Below the pieces are notes generated by a model. That model was not told the origin of the DNA, ran no database searches, and worked only from the letters and a program-made list of their open reading frames with translations. From Paenibacillus sp. 1_12 (GTDB taxonomy: Bacteria > Bacillota > Bacilli > Paenibacillales > NBRC-103111): a stretch of DNA of 64,000 bases. The translations under genes were made by a program, and so were the position numbers. Of this stretch, positions 16,011 to 24,907 are shown in pieces. Within the stretch, counting starts at the first letter, position 1; each line of letters starts with the position of its first letter. The DNA lies in assembly GCF_900114475.1 (NCBI RefSeq), contig NZ_FOTE01000015.1, positions 1 through 64,000 on the forward strand, in the 5' to 3' direction.

Positions 16011-16803
16011 ATGATTCATATGGATTAATAATGCCTTGATAGTTGAACCCCCGCAGAAGAATTGGTTGACCATCAACTGGTGAGATAATAAACTCGTTTC
16101 CTAGATTGTCATAATACTTGAACGGTACTAACTGAGTACCTGAAGCTCCCCAGAAATATGCTTTACCGTATGCATCGAAGTATCCCATTGATTTGAATCT
16201 CGCCATAACGTCTACATTGGGATCAATAATTCCACAGAACAATGAACCTCCATAAATAGTATTCCCCTTCCCTACTCGCTTATTTCCATTGACATCGAGG
16301 TATCTGAAAAATAAAGCTTGCAGATCATACAAACATCCATCTATATACAGATTCTTGTTAGCATCATAATACTTAAATACTGGCTTACTATCGACATTTA
16401 TCTCATAACAGGAATCGCAATAGACTTTAACATATCTACAATTACCCCTGATTATTCCAGCTTCTCCGCATAAATCGCACGTTGCTTCAGATAACCTTTC
16501 ATACTTACCAATGATATCGTCAACTTCTGATAAAACTTCGGAGTAATCGTCACCCGAAATATACACTCTCATTCGAGCATACTTTTCTTTAATCTTGTTA
16601 ACACGCAAATTAATCGGCACATTCATAGATTCATATAAGCTTTCAAGTTCCTCGAACATATCCCAAATAATTTGAAACCATCCGTCTCCGCACCAACAAG
16701 GTGCTAAATAACCACGACCTGTTCCATCAGGGTTTTTCGATTCCGCCCAAGGGAACCTTTCTAATAGCTTGTCCTGTAAATCTGCTCTTAGCATTACAAT
16801 CAT
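16009..16803 (-). CDS. WGDGW-type protein with zinc ribbon and Y-D repeats
   Basis: The 264-aa protein begins with a domain seen in many uncharacterised bacterial proteins: CWCGDGWFQIIWDMFEELE, then VNKIKEKYARMRVYISG (usually KEKFGTLRFY). A zinc ribbon follows: CDLCGEAG ... VYCDSC (residues about 110-132). The C-terminal half has four degenerate units with a [FY]-x-Y/F-[YLF]-D-x-x-[GK]-N core: FKYYDANKNLYIDG, FRYLDVNGNKRVG, GYFDAYGKAYFWG, FKYYDNLGNEFII. AAGGG precedes ATG 16803 closely; ATG 16794 is an alternative start. Function unknown; relatives often lie next to toxins or in mobile elements. Confidence 0.6.
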   Translation of the reverse strand: MIVMLRADLQDKLLERFPWAESKNPDGTGRGYLAPCWCGDGWFQIIWDMFEELESLYESMNVPINLRVNKIKEKYARMRVYISGDDYSEVLSEVDDIIGKYERLSEATCDLCGEAGIIRGNCRYVKVYCDSCYEINVDSKPVFKYYDANKNLYIDGCLYDLQALFFRYLDVNGNKRVGKGNTIYGGSLFCGIIDPNVDVMARFKSMGYFDAYGKAYFWGASGTQLVPFKYYDNLGNEFIISPVDGQPILLRGFNYQGIINPYES

Positions 16804-16928
16804 GTCCCTTCTAAATATTTTTTAATCCACCTACTTTGGTTCTTCATCTCCACACTTGGAGTGTAAATTGGTGATCATTTGGCAACACAATTGGCTTTGC
16901 CCAAGGATAAAGAATGAATATTTGCTCT

Positions 16929-17390
16929 TCAAGTTCCGACATCATTGGTCACACTTGCATTCAATATTAATTCTTTCAAGTTTCTATAATGATCAATCTC
17001 CCAGACATCTTTACGCACGAAACCATACCTACTATCGGAAAACATGGTCAAAGATTCAGAGAACTCAATTGCATCCACTTCCTCATCGTTAAGATTCTTC
17101 CGTTTTACTCGTTTGACTTCGACATCTTTAACGTTCACTTTAGACAGTTTAACTTCGGAAAGTTTATCTTCTCTAAATGTAAATTGCTTCACGCCAGTCA
17201 TTGAGATTTTGTCATCATCTAAAGACCATCTAAAATAATCAATAGTCTCAACGAATAGGTTATTCCAGAATAAGAAGCCTGTTCCGTCTGACACAAAAAC
17301 AATTCCTTCTTCCTCGTAATCAGCATGAAAGATTACATTTTGTGCCCAATACCCCGTTATATCCAACACTGGTTTCATCACCTTTCCCAT
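16929..17390 (-). CDS. Unrecognised small protein, 153 aa
   Basis: The protein has an N-terminal beta-rich half (ITGYWAQNVIFHADY, GIVFVSDGTGFLFWNN, FRWSLDDDKISMTGVK) resembling small lipocalin-like or immunity-type hypothetical proteins, and a charged helical second half. No catalytic motif. ATG 17378 is a second possible start, lying just behind GGGAAAGG. It is transcribed toward the WGDGW-type gene with a gap of about 125 bases. Confidence 0.5.
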   Translation of the reverse strand: MGKVMKPVLDITGYWAQNVIFHADYEEEGIVFVSDGTGFLFWNNLFVETIDYFRWSLDDDKISMTGVKQFTFREDKLSEVKLSKVNVKDVEVKRVKRKNLNDEEVDAIEFSESLTMFSDSRYGFVRKDVWEIDHYRNLKELILNASVTNDVGT

Positions 17391-17858
17391 GAATATCTAA
17401 GTACACACTCTCACTCAATAAAAGTGAACTACCGTTTAAATATCCGACTTACTACAATAGGCAATATACTCTACATTCACCTCAAATTCCACATTTTCTA
17501 TAGCCCTCCTTTAGTAGATCATTTTCAGTACTCTACCTTGATTAGAATCAAGTTAAAAGTCGGTATTTTCTATTATCAATGCACCATTTACTTTGACCAT
17601 AATCAACTTAGGAATGTAATTCCTTAAGTACTGTAAATTAGATCAATAAACAAGTTGGATATTGGACAGGATTTCCTAAGATATTGAAAATATATTTGAT
17701 TGAATAGTGGTCGCCCGAATCTTAGGTGCGACTTTTTTTTTGTTTTTCAGGAGATGAACTACTGGGTTATGCACAAAAAGATTTATGCACATGAATCAAG
17801 AGATTCTCCAAAGTATTCGGAGTTTCAACTCCACATTTGCAGAATTGGAGTGATTCGC
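17391..17858. other. Regulatory tract between the minus-strand genes and the recombinase
   Basis: No gene is supported. A near-palindrome CTTAGGAAT-GTA-ATTCCTTAAG lies at 17607-17628 and is a possible operator. A terminator-like hairpin lies at 17710-17741. The promoter for the recombinase transcript should be here, but no strong hexamer pair is visible. Confidence 0.4.
17710..17741 (+). terminator. Plus-strand terminator upstream of the recombinase operon
   Basis: GTCGC (17710-17714) pairs with GCGAC (17728-17732), with an inner CC/GG, and is followed by nine T. It sits about 120 bases before the 40-aa ORF and its recombinase. No gene ends just before it on the plus strand, so it may be an attenuator in the recombinase leader or end a small RNA. 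Confidence 0.6.
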
Positions 17859-17981
17859 ATGAATGAAGAGAAAGAAGAGCTAGTTGTTCGGATAGTTGAT
17901 AGGCAATTTGCAGGGGAACAAAAACTAGAGTCGATTCTATTTCAATGGTTAAAAAAACAGATGGATGGTGAACAGAAATGA
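17859..17981 (+). CDS. 40-aa protein translationally coupled to the recombinase
   Basis: ATG 17859 has GGAG eight bases upstream. The product (MNEEKEELVVRIVDRQFAGE plus a helical tail ending in KKQMDGEQK) is short, charged and probably one or two helices. Its stop codon overlaps the recombinase ATG as ATGA, which indicates translational coupling. A recombinase partner or directionality factor is possible, or simply a leader that sets recombinase translation. Confidence 0.5.
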   Translation: MNEEKEELVVRIVDRQFAGEQKLESILFQWLKKQMDGEQK

Positions 17982-19504
17982 GCTATAATGTGCTTGGTAA
18001 CAATGGTTTAGGCGTTCCCTCGAACGGGGGAAAAGAAGTGAAGGTAGCCACTTATGTTCGTGTCTCAACAGTTTTTGAGGAACAGGATTCCTCAATCATT
18101 AATCAAGCAGAGGGGTTGATCGATTACATTCGTAAAAACGATGGTTGGGTCTTGTATGAACCATATAGTGAAAGAGAATCCAGCTTCAAAAAGAGAGCCG
18201 AGTTTAAGCGTCTGGTAAATGATGCCATGGCAAAGAAATTCGATGTCATCTTGGTAAAATCTTTAAGTAGATTTGGAAGAAGTGTAGGAGAATTGAACAC
18301 CATCATTCCGAAGTTGGTTGAAAAAGGGATACGCTTCATAGCAACTTCCGAAGGTATCGACACTGAAAATTTTGATTGGCAGAGTAAGATTGCTATGTAT
18401 TCTATGGTTTATCAGATGTCCAGCCAAACAACTTCCGAGTGGGTTAGACTAGCTGAACGTACAAGAGCTCGCCGTGGTGAGTTTACAGGTTCATTCACCC
18501 CATACGGTTATCAAAAAGTTGATAAAAAGCTTGTGCTTGCAGACGACAATACCCCTGGTATAGTGCAACGGATCTTTGATCAGTATCAAGAAGGTATTCT
18601 TGGTATGCAAGCTATCGCCAATCTCTTGAACGACGAGAACATTCCTACACCAGGGCAAACTCAAGGTCGGAAGAATGCTAGCGAGTACTGGTGCCAAAGT
18701 ACAATTGAGTACATTTTAAGAAACCCGGTATATATAGGGGATCTGGTGGCGCAAAAAGAACAAGCTGCCACTCTAGGAAGTACGAGACGCAAAAAGAAAG
18801 ACAAAGAAGATCAAGTTATAAATGAAAACAACCATTCACTTCTTATCTCTAGAGAGCAATTTCGTATCGTGCAGGACTTACTGTATCGGAGAGGACGCAA
18901 GAAAACATGCGGCATGCCCAACCTCTTCACACATCTACTTTACTGTGCCGACTGCGGTTCTGGTATGCACTGTGTCAAACGCTCGTATGGGAAAACTCAT
19001 TACATGTGCGGAAATTACAAACTTAGGGGAAAGAACTACTGTTCTCGACATTCTGTCTATGAATCTCATCTAGAGGAACTCATTCTGAGCGATATCAGAA
19101 TTTTAATGGGAGAACATATTGACACTAAGACCTTTACAAAAAAGTTACAAAAGGAATCTGATCGTGGGAAACGGTCAAATGTCAAAGAAATTTTGAATCT
19201 CAATAAGAGTATCGAACAGATTGTAAAACGAAAAAATAATGCTGAAGATAAATGGTTAGATGGAGAAATGACCAAAGAAAAGTACCATGAATTTCTGGAA
19301 CGATATGACGGGGAAATCTTTGAATGTCGCCAAAAAATTGCCGATCTTTCTAAGGAAGAAGAAGTTAGTAAGCCGAAACTTCCTGACATAGCGAAGCTAA
19401 CATCATTTGAAAATCTAGATCGAGAGCTTCTGCTCATGCTTGTAAAACGAATTGAGATTAAAGAAGACGGTGATGTAAAAATTATTTACAATTTCACCGT
19501 CTAA
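17978..19504 (+). CDS. Large serine recombinase (integrase)
   Basis: The 508-aa enzyme cuts and rejoins attachment sites to integrate or excise the element. The N-terminal catalytic domain has YVRVST with the nucleophile Ser30 and the arginine motif SLSRFGRSVGELN. A recombinase domain follows (residues about 160-270), then a zinc ribbon with CADCGSGM from residue 323 and a second Cys pair in YMCGNYKLRGKNYC, and a long coiled-coil (about 385-460) typical of large serine integrases. It is intact and of usual length. It is the last gene of the element, reading toward the host rlmCD gene, with the predicted attachment region just downstream. Confidence 0.95.
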   Translation: MSYNVLGNNGLGVPSNGGKEVKVATYVRVSTVFEEQDSSIINQAEGLIDYIRKNDGWVLYEPYSERESSFKKRAEFKRLVNDAMAKKFDVILVKSLSRFGRSVGELNTIIPKLVEKGIRFIATSEGIDTENFDWQSKIAMYSMVYQMSSQTTSEWVRLAERTRARRGEFTGSFTPYGYQKVDKKLVLADDNTPGIVQRIFDQYQEGILGMQAIANLLNDENIPTPGQTQGRKNASEYWCQSTIEYILRNPVYIGDLVAQKEQAATLGSTRRKKKDKEDQVINENNHSLLISREQFRIVQDLLYRRGRKKTCGMPNLFTHLLYCADCGSGMHCVKRSYGKTHYMCGNYKLRGKNYCSRHSVYESHLEELILSDIRILMGEHIDTKTFTKKLQKESDRGKRSNVKEILNLNKSIEQIVKRKNNAEDKWLDGEMTKEKYHEFLERYDGEIFECRQKIADLSKEEEVSKPKLPDIAKLTSFENLDRELLLMLVKRIEIKEDGDVKIIYNFTV

Positions 19505-19513
19505 ACAAATTAT

Positions 19514-19555
19514 TTATAGGAGACGATGATCAATATTCCTAATCGTCTTCTATAA
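19514..19555. terminator. Shared hairpin at the element/host junction, candidate attachment site
   Basis: TTATAGGAGACGAT (19514-19527) pairs with ATCGTCTTCTATAA (19542-19555): 14 bp including one G-T, with a 14-base loop. It lies between the recombinase stop and the rlmCD stop codon (TAG at 19550-19552, within the right arm). It has no T-run, so it is a weak terminator for the two converging genes at best. An imperfect palindrome here is also what a serine-integrase att site would look like. Confidence 0.45.
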
Positions 19556-21295
19556 AAGGTCTTTTCTATATGTTGACACTACACACTCCACATGAACGGT
19601 ATGCGGAAACATATCAACCGGCTGCACTTCCACCGTCCTATACCCGCCATCCTCCAGCACTCTTAAATCCCTCGCCAGAGTTGACGGATTACATGACACG
19701 TACACCACGCGCTTCGGCTGCATCTCCAGAATCGTCGATAGCAGCGCCGTATCGCAGCCCTTGCGCGGCGGGTCGACCACGATGACGTCGGGGCTGATGC
19801 CCTGCCGCCGCCACTCGGGAATGACGACCTCGGCTGGGCCAGCCTCAAACTGAACGTTGCGGATGCCGTTCAGCAGCGCATTGCGCCGCGCATCGTCGAT
19901 AGCTTCCTCGACGATTTCGACGCCGTACACCTGGCGAGCACGCTGCGCCAGGAAGAGCGAGATCGTACCGATGCCGCAGTAGGCATCGATAACCGTTTCT
20001 TCGCCGCTCAAGCCGGCGAATTCAAGCGCCTTGCCGTACAGAACCTCCGTCTGTACGGGATTCACTTGAAAGAACGATCTCGCTGATATCGCGAATCGGA
20101 TATCCCCGATGGTATCGTAGATCACATCGTCGCCCCAAAGCACTTTCGTCTGTTCGCCGAAGATAACGTTGGTCTGTTCTCTGTTAACGTTTTGGCAAAT
20201 GCTCTTGATACCGGGAATCGCTGTACGAAGCAGACCCACGAGTTCATCCTTATGCGGGATGTCATGACCATTTGTTATCAAAACAACCATGATATCACCC
20301 GTATTAAAGCCGTAGCGGGCTACCACATGACGCAGCAAGCCTTTATGAGTCTCTTCATGATACGGACGGATACCCAGTTCGCGGACGATTCGCTTAACCT
20401 CGGACACGACGCGGTCATTATTTTCCTGTTGGATCAGACAAGCCTCCATATCGATAATGCGGTGGGTACCTTGTGCATAAAAGCCGCCTACTAATCCGCC
20501 TTCCATCATTGTCGGAACAGTATCATCACTGCTGCTCAAATCCGAAGCCGGTTGAGCGACAGCTTGTCCAATAGGCACCTGTGCTTTATTCCGATACCGC
20601 CAAGGATCGTTCATACCCATCACTGGATGAACGATGATGCCTCCACCCGCTTCTCTCTCAAAATGATTGGATGGCGTGCCAGACAATGCATCGGAGGAGA
20701 ATGAGTCGTCAGCACTATCGGAAGCTGCTGCTTTCACTTCCATAAGGGAGCTATTCTCACCTGCAGCTACCTTTAATTTGCCGATTCGTTCCAGATTGTC
20801 CACGACAAGCTGACGCTTGAAACGCAGCTGCGCCTCGTAGCTTAAGTGCTGCAGCTGGCAGCCGCCACACTGCACATAGATAGGACAGGGTGCCTTGATG
20901 CGGTCAGGGCTGGACTTCACAATTCGCAGCAGCTTCGCATAGCCGTACTGCTTCTTCAGCTTCATCACCTTAACAAGCGCCCGCTCTCCCGGAAGCGCGC
21001 CCTTAACAAAAAGAGTGAAGCCATTCACACGGCCTACCCCTTCACCTTCATGCCCGATGCCAACAATCTCGGCCTCAACCTCTTCGTTTCGAGCAACTGG
21101 CAAATTCGCTGTATCCAAACTTGGCGCAGTTTTGCTCTTTAATCCACGATTCGAATTCAAATGGGCGCTAGAGCTGCCCACTTTATTCACATCCTTGCTA
21201 GCGCCTGCATTCAATCCGCGAGCTTTATTCCCACCTTTAGATAAGGTGCCGGAGCTATTCTTCTTATAGTTACCTTTGTTGTTCTTCTTGCTCAT
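19550..21295 (-). CDS. rlmCD: 23S rRNA (uracil-C5) methyltransferase RlmCD/RumA family
   Basis: The 581-aa enzyme adds a methyl group to C5 of uridines in 23S rRNA. Order: a 65-residue Lys/Ser/Asn-rich N-terminal tail, a TRAM RNA-binding domain (about 70-130), an iron-sulfur cysteine set [14 protein letters not shown] (about 150), and a Rossmann methyltransferase domain with [21 protein letters not shown] and the nucleophile in [13 protein letters not shown]. The C-terminus HVECVV is complete. Compared with B. subtilis YefA it carries the N-terminal tail and an extra Ser/Asp-rich insert near residues 180-215. Start has GGAG nine bases upstream. It follows dgkB as in Bacillus. The element is inserted at its 3' end without harming it. 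Confidence 0.92.
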   Translation of the reverse strand: MSKKNNKGNYKKNSSGTLSKGGNKARGLNAGASKDVNKVGSSSAHLNSNRGLKSKTAPSLDTANLPVARNEEVEAEIVGIGHEGEGVGRVNGFTLFVKGALPGERALVKVMKLKKQYGYAKLLRIVKSSPDRIKAPCPIYVQCGGCQLQHLSYEAQLRFKRQLVVDNLERIGKLKVAAGENSSLMEVKAAASDSADDSFSSDALSGTPSNHFEREAGGGIIVHPVMGMNDPWRYRNKAQVPIGQAVAQPASDLSSSDDTVPTMMEGGLVGGFYAQGTHRIIDMEACLIQQENNDRVVSEVKRIVRELGIRPYHEETHKGLLRHVVARYGFNTGDIMVVLITNGHDIPHKDELVGLLRTAIPGIKSICQNVNREQTNVIFGEQTKVLWGDDVIYDTIGDIRFAISARSFFQVNPVQTEVLYGKALEFAGLSGEETVIDAYCGIGTISLFLAQRARQVYGVEIVEEAIDDARRNALLNGIRNVQFEAGPAEVVIPEWRRQGISPDVIVVDPPRKGCDTALLSTILEMQPKRVVYVSCNPSTLARDLRVLEDGGYRTVEVQPVDMFPHTVHVECVVSTYRKDLL

Positions 21296-21337
21296 ATCCG
21301 TTCACTCCATGTTTGTATTTCCAAATCAGCACGGCAA

Positions 21338-21402
21338 GAGCCTGTCCATTGAAAGTAAACCGGTGAAACATGCTCACCCTTACCAACCCATTGGACAGAC
21401 TC
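21338..21402. repeat. Inverted repeat between dgkB and rlmCD
   Basis: GAG-CCTGTCCA (21338-21348) pairs with TGGACAG-A-CTC (21392-21402). It forms a long-loop hairpin in the gap between the two genes without a T-run; a processing or partial termination role is possible. Confidence 0.35.
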
Positions 21403-21586
21403 CTGATGCGGAATCAATTCTTTATTCGTTATTAACGTCGACCTTGTCATAATTGACAATCCAAGCTCTCAATATTCGTTATGACCACTCGCACTTGCTT
21501 ATATTCTTTATTCCCCACTCAAAGCCGACAATATTCCGTTCGACTATTTAATCCTGTCATATCCGTTTCACACGCGAACTTAAGCC

Positions 21587-22495
21587 CTATTTATATACGG
21601 ATAGTCCACTCTTATCCACGAAAATCTGTACATGGGAGGGAAGGTTAGTAAAGGTACACGGCAGCGTTCCGCCGAATTCGCCGTCCAAATTAATCTGTAC
21701 GTAGTCCGGAGAACTGACTTGGATCGAACGCGTTTGCAGGTAAATAATATTAGGATCTCCCAAATGCTCACCACGCAGCGCTAACGACACGACGCGAATG
21801 AACTCGGCGAGATTACACTTTTTGAGAATCAGTACATCGAATAATCCATCATTTAGGGAAGCATCCGGAGCCAGCCGCTCGAAGCCACCGACTGAATTGC
21901 TGTTAGAAATGAGGAAGAGCATGACCTCTTCATGAAATTCATTATCATCTGTACGAATATAAAGCTCAATCGGGCTTAAGCGAGGCAGCTTTTCCAGCCC
22001 CTTCATATAATAAGCCATTTGGCCGATCATGGTTTTCAGCTTGCTGGGTACTTCATAGGTCAGCTCCGTCAGGGAGCCGCCGCCCGCAATGTTGATAAAA
22101 TAACGTTGATCCATTTTACCGACGTCAATATATTGCGCATGCTGCTGAAGGATAACGTCAACGGCACCCTCCCAGCTGCGCGGAATATTGAGCGCCCGGG
22201 CAAAATCATTAGTTGTTCCCAGTGGGATAATACCGATGGGAGGGCGGTATGCCTTCTCGGCTACGCCATTTATAACTTCGTATAGGGTACCGTCTCCGCC
22301 CGCTGCGATAATGATATCAAAGCCACGTTCGACTGCATCAGCCGCAGCCAGCGTAGCATCGCCCTCTCCGATCGTCGCATGGGTAGAAGTCTCGATCCCG
22401 CCGCGTTCGAGCTGCTGCAAAATTTCCGGCAGACGCTTCTTCATTTCCTCTCTGCCAGAGGATGGATTATATATTAATCTTGCACGTTTGGCCAT
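21587..22495 (-). CDS. dgkB: Diacylglycerol kinase DgkB
   Basis: The 302-aa soluble lipid kinase phosphorylates diacylglycerol released during lipoteichoic acid synthesis, returning it to phospholipid. The N-terminal catalytic domain has RARLIYNPSSGRE, the nucleotide-binding GGDGTLYEVINGV (residues about 66-78) and PLGTTNDFARAL. The C-terminal beta-sandwich has LNDGLFDVLILKK. Length and motifs match B. subtilis DgkB (YerQ), and the position before rlmCD is the same. Confidence 0.93.
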   Translation of the reverse strand: MAKRARLIYNPSSGREEMKKRLPEILQQLERGGIETSTHATIGEGDATLAAADAVERGFDIIIAAGGDGTLYEVINGVAEKAYRPPIGIIPLGTTNDFARALNIPRSWEGAVDVILQQHAQYIDVGKMDQRYFINIAGGGSLTELTYEVPSKLKTMIGQMAYYMKGLEKLPRLSPIELYIRTDDNEFHEEVMLFLISNSNSVGGFERLAPDASLNDGLFDVLILKKCNLAEFIRVVSLALRGEHLGDPNIIYLQTRSIQVSSPDYVQINLDGEFGGTLPCTFTNLPSHVQIFVDKSGLSVYK

Positions 22496-22534
22496 TTCCT
22501 AATCACCCGTTCACATATATTGCTAATACCATCC

Positions 22535-23374
22535 TTACGTTTCCATGAAGGGAGCCGTTTGCTGCTCTATCCAGCGTGACAACAACGGATGAGGAAGCAA
22601 CGACCTCCCATTATATTGATACGTATACCCCTGCAGCCTCTCGGGGATGACCTCATTAGTAAAATACCCCTCACTAAGAAAAAGCGGTACCACCAGCACC
22701 GTATGGTGCGGTTTCAGCTTGCGCCAACGATTCATTTTGGTAGGAATCTGGTTGGGCAGCAGCATCGCCACATCCACCTCGTCAAAACCTCCACAATCTT
22801 TTAACCGTGAAGCCAGCTTCTCTAAACCTCTCCGCCACAGAAGATGAAAATTTCTTTCTATACTGCCATGCCCGATCAGTAGCACAATCTCCTTTGAGGG
22901 ATCTACTGACAGCGGCTTCATTTTTTCATACACAATTTCGGCAATAACAGGATCATCATCAATCGGAGCTGTAAAATGAATGACGGCCCGAATGACAAAG
23001 GGTGTCATATCCGTCGGAAGAATCGGTTCAGGCTTAACGCCAAGCGCGTAGCTGATTTCGTCAATATGTGTGCTTCCCGAGGAAATAAATAAAGGCACCA
23101 CAATAATATCCGTCACACCCAGCGACTCCAAATGCGTAATTCCATCCTGAATGAGCCGACCCTCGACAATTTCTAAAAAGCTGGAATATACGGGTATTCC
23201 CTTCGGTACCTGCACCGCATTGACGGCCTCGTCTACCAGTTGAACCCAATGCTCATTGCGTGAGCCATGGCTAATAACCAATACACCATATGTGACCAAA
23301 GGCCTTCCCCTCTCTCGTGCCAAAAAAGAAGCGCTTCGGTGCCCCTCCGTTAATTTTACCGCTGTTTCTTCCAT
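22535..23374 (-). CDS. CbiX/SirB-type sirohydrochlorin chelatase
   Basis: The protein inserts a metal (iron or cobalt) into sirohydrochlorin for siroheme or cobalamin. It has two CbiX half-domains: the first opens with VLVISHGSRNEHW and contains VVPLFISSGSTHIDEI, the second opens with VLLIGHGSIERN and contains VVPLFLSEGYFTNEVIP. The His of each HGS motif and the conserved Glu are present. ATG 23374 (MEETAVKL) is preferred because the family begins close to VLVISHGS; no clear ribosome site is seen, and the frame stays open to 23437. No other tetrapyrrole gene is adjacent. Confidence 0.8.
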   Translation of the reverse strand: MEETAVKLTEGHRSASFLARERGRPLVTYGVLVISHGSRNEHWVQLVDEAVNAVQVPKGIPVYSSFLEIVEGRLIQDGITHLESLGVTDIIVVPLFISSGSTHIDEISYALGVKPEPILPTDMTPFVIRAVIHFTAPIDDDPVIAEIVYEKMKPLSVDPSKEIVLLIGHGSIERNFHLLWRRGLEKLASRLKDCGGFDEVDVAMLLPNQIPTKMNRWRKLKPHHTVLVVPLFLSEGYFTNEVIPERLQGYTYQYNGRSLLPHPLLSRWIEQQTAPFMET

Positions 23375-23563
23375 TATAGCATAAATCCACCCATCCCAAA
23401 TAGGTAAACATGTGGACAGTCTACAACGATGGACCACAATGAAACATTAGAAAATCTATCCCTCATCGAAAATCATTCAATAGGATTCGTTGGTGTATAG
23501 CAACCGCTCTCCTTGCGGATATAACGGTGTGTATGATGCGGTATGAAAACTTCTCTACTCACC

Positions 23564-23591
23564 AAAAAAAGGAGCCTGCCTCAGCAGCTCC
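23564..23591 (-). terminator. Intrinsic terminator after yerC
   Basis: On the minus strand GGAGC (23591-23587) pairs with GCTCC (23575-23571), followed by seven T. It lies about 170 bases past the yerC stop and after the degenerate repeats there. Confidence 0.7.
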
Positions 23592-23599
23592 CTATCCTG

Positions 23600-23795
23600 T
23601 GGCCAAACGACCTGGTCTGCTTCCAGCGTCCAATCCGCGTGTAAGCTAGACTTATCAAGCCCCTACCGATAATCAAGCAATCTGTCCTGTTTTGAGCGTT
23701 CTATTCGTGCAAATGGTTAGCTTATTTCTGCTTCTAGCCGTGTTCAAGCAATCCGTCTTGGTTCAGCGCCCAATTCGCTCTAGTGTCAGCTTATA
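23600..23795. repeat. Degenerate direct copies of the yerC 3' end
   Basis: Read on the minus strand, the end of yerC (AAGCTGACACTAGAGCGAAT, then GGGCGCTGA, then GACGGATTGCTTGA) is followed by a second copy (AAGCTAACC...CGAATAGAACGCTC, then GACAGATTGCTTGA) and part of a third (TAGCTTACACGCGGATTGGA, then CGCTGG). The unit is about 65-100 bp. It looks like an old tandem duplication of the gene tail. The rest of the 23375-23762 gap shows only the terminator. Confidence 0.5.
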
Positions 23796-24059
23796 ACCGT
23801 CGTTACCATAGTTCAGACACCGCTTGACACGGGAAATGGTTGCAGTGCTGGCCCCGGTCTCCGCTTCAATCTGGTTATATGTGTTGCCCTTACGCAGCAT
23901 TCTGGCGACCTCAAGCCGCTGGGACAAGGATTGAATTTCATTTACGGTACACAAGTCATCAAAAAAAACGTAACACTCTTCCACATCTTTTAAAGTCAAA
24001 ATCGACTCAAACAGCTGATCGATTGCTTTGTCGTTTAGCTTTTTCAATTGCATATTCAT
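23763..24059 (-). CDS. yerC: TrpR-like regulator YerC
   Basis: The 98-aa protein belongs to the YerC/YecD group of TrpR-like helix-turn-helix proteins. The recognition part is GNTYNQIEAETGASTATISRVKRCLNYG (residues about 58-85), nearly identical in layout to B. subtilis YerC. AAGGGG precedes ATG 24059 by four bases and ATG 24053 by ten, so either may be the start. It precedes the CbiX/dgkB/rlmCD genes on the same strand but has its own terminator. Confidence 0.88.
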   Translation of the reverse strand: MNMQLKKLNDKAIDQLFESILTLKDVEECYVFFDDLCTVNEIQSLSQRLEVARMLRKGNTYNQIEAETGASTATISRVKRCLNYGNDGYKLTLERIGR

Positions 24060-24277
24060 TCAACCCCTTGATGGTCTTCTAAAATCCTATTGTAAATGTA
24101 TTCGACATGCCCTGTAAAAATCCTTCCTTTAGGTTAGCAATACGTTACTATTTTTATGCGTTAATTGGCTAAATTGATAAAAAAACCGAAAACCCGTGAT
24201 AGGAGTCCAATCCATCCATTCGCCTACCACATAAACTGCATAAGGGCAATCGTCTATAACCAAACCATAAAAGGAAT

Positions 24278-24820
24278 GTGAATCCGGTGAGCATACAAAG
24301 GCCAACTATAGGAAATCGAGGCGTGAATACCCGCAGCTTTACGCAAGCACCTCCATCCTATTCTGCGGGAACACAGTTTCCCAATCCGTATCCGGGGATC
24401 GGCACCAACTCCTTCACACCACAACCGCAGTATACGACACAGCTTCTGCAAGCAGCACCAACTCCACCAACTCCACCAGCAAGCGGAGGGGGCGGGGGAC
24501 TCAGTAAGCTGGCTTCTTTCTTCAGCGGGGGCAGTGCGGCCAGTACAGGAACTGGATCAAGCTCCAGCCCCATCAATATCGCTCAAATGAAGCAGATATT
24601 TGATCGTCTTGGGGGCATCGATGGAATCATGGATACCATGGGCAAGGTGCAAAAGATGGTCCAAAGCGTACAACAGATGGCACCGCTAGTTAAAGTGCTG
24701 ATGGGCTCCTTCGGCAAAAAGAAAAAAGATGGCGATGCCCCGACACGCCGCCGTCGACGCAAACGCACCAAAAGCAAGAAGACGAGTAACAGCCGCAGCA
24801 AACGGCGAACGTCCCGTTAG
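24278..24820 (+). CDS. YqfQ/VrrA-like low-complexity protein
   Basis: The 180-aa protein has a Pro/Gln/Ser-rich first half (PTPPTPPASGGGGGLSKLAS), a hydrophobic amphipathic segment (GIDGIMDTMGKVQKMVQSVQ, then APLVKVLMGSF) and a strongly basic tail (TRRRRRKRTKSKK). This order is that of YqfQ/VrrA-type proteins of spore-forming bacilli. Start is a GTG close behind AAAGGA; a second GTG three codons later is as likely. Its role is not established; sporulation or envelope is usual for the group. Confidence 0.6.
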   Translation: MNPVSIQRPTIGNRGVNTRSFTQAPPSYSAGTQFPNPYPGIGTNSFTPQPQYTTQLLQAAPTPPTPPASGGGGGLSKLASFFSGGSAASTGTGSSSSPINIAQMKQIFDRLGGIDGIMDTMGKVQKMVQSVQQMAPLVKVLMGSFGKKKKDGDAPTRRRRRKRTKSKKTSNSRSKRRTSR

Positions 24821-24907
24821 TCTAGCAGGTGACAGCCTTAATGGCCAAGAACCGTCCATGTCGTTACCCGTTTCTGCTCAATGAAGCATCCGTGAACATG
24901 CATGTAA

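Larger units (their letters stand above)
1..19555. mobile_element. Right part of an integrated mobile element ending next to rlmCD
   Basis: The tract is AT-richer than the DNA to its right and holds genes typical of phages or integrative elements: an IS3 fragment, HNH nuclease, D12 DNA methyltransferase, DUF5348, many orphan proteins and a large serine recombinase as the last gene. The recombinase ends at 19504, 45 bases from the stop codon of a host rRNA methyltransferase. Serine-integrase elements normally keep the integrase beside one attachment site, so the right boundary is inferred to lie around 19505-19555. The left end is outside the window. No conjugation or capsid genes are visible, so ICE, prophage and other island types remain possible. 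Confidence 0.65.

Noticed and set aside
19570-19785. Plus-strand frames antisense to rlmCD
   Set aside because: They are GC-rich shadows of the methyltransferase gene, whose motifs are unambiguous on the minus strand.
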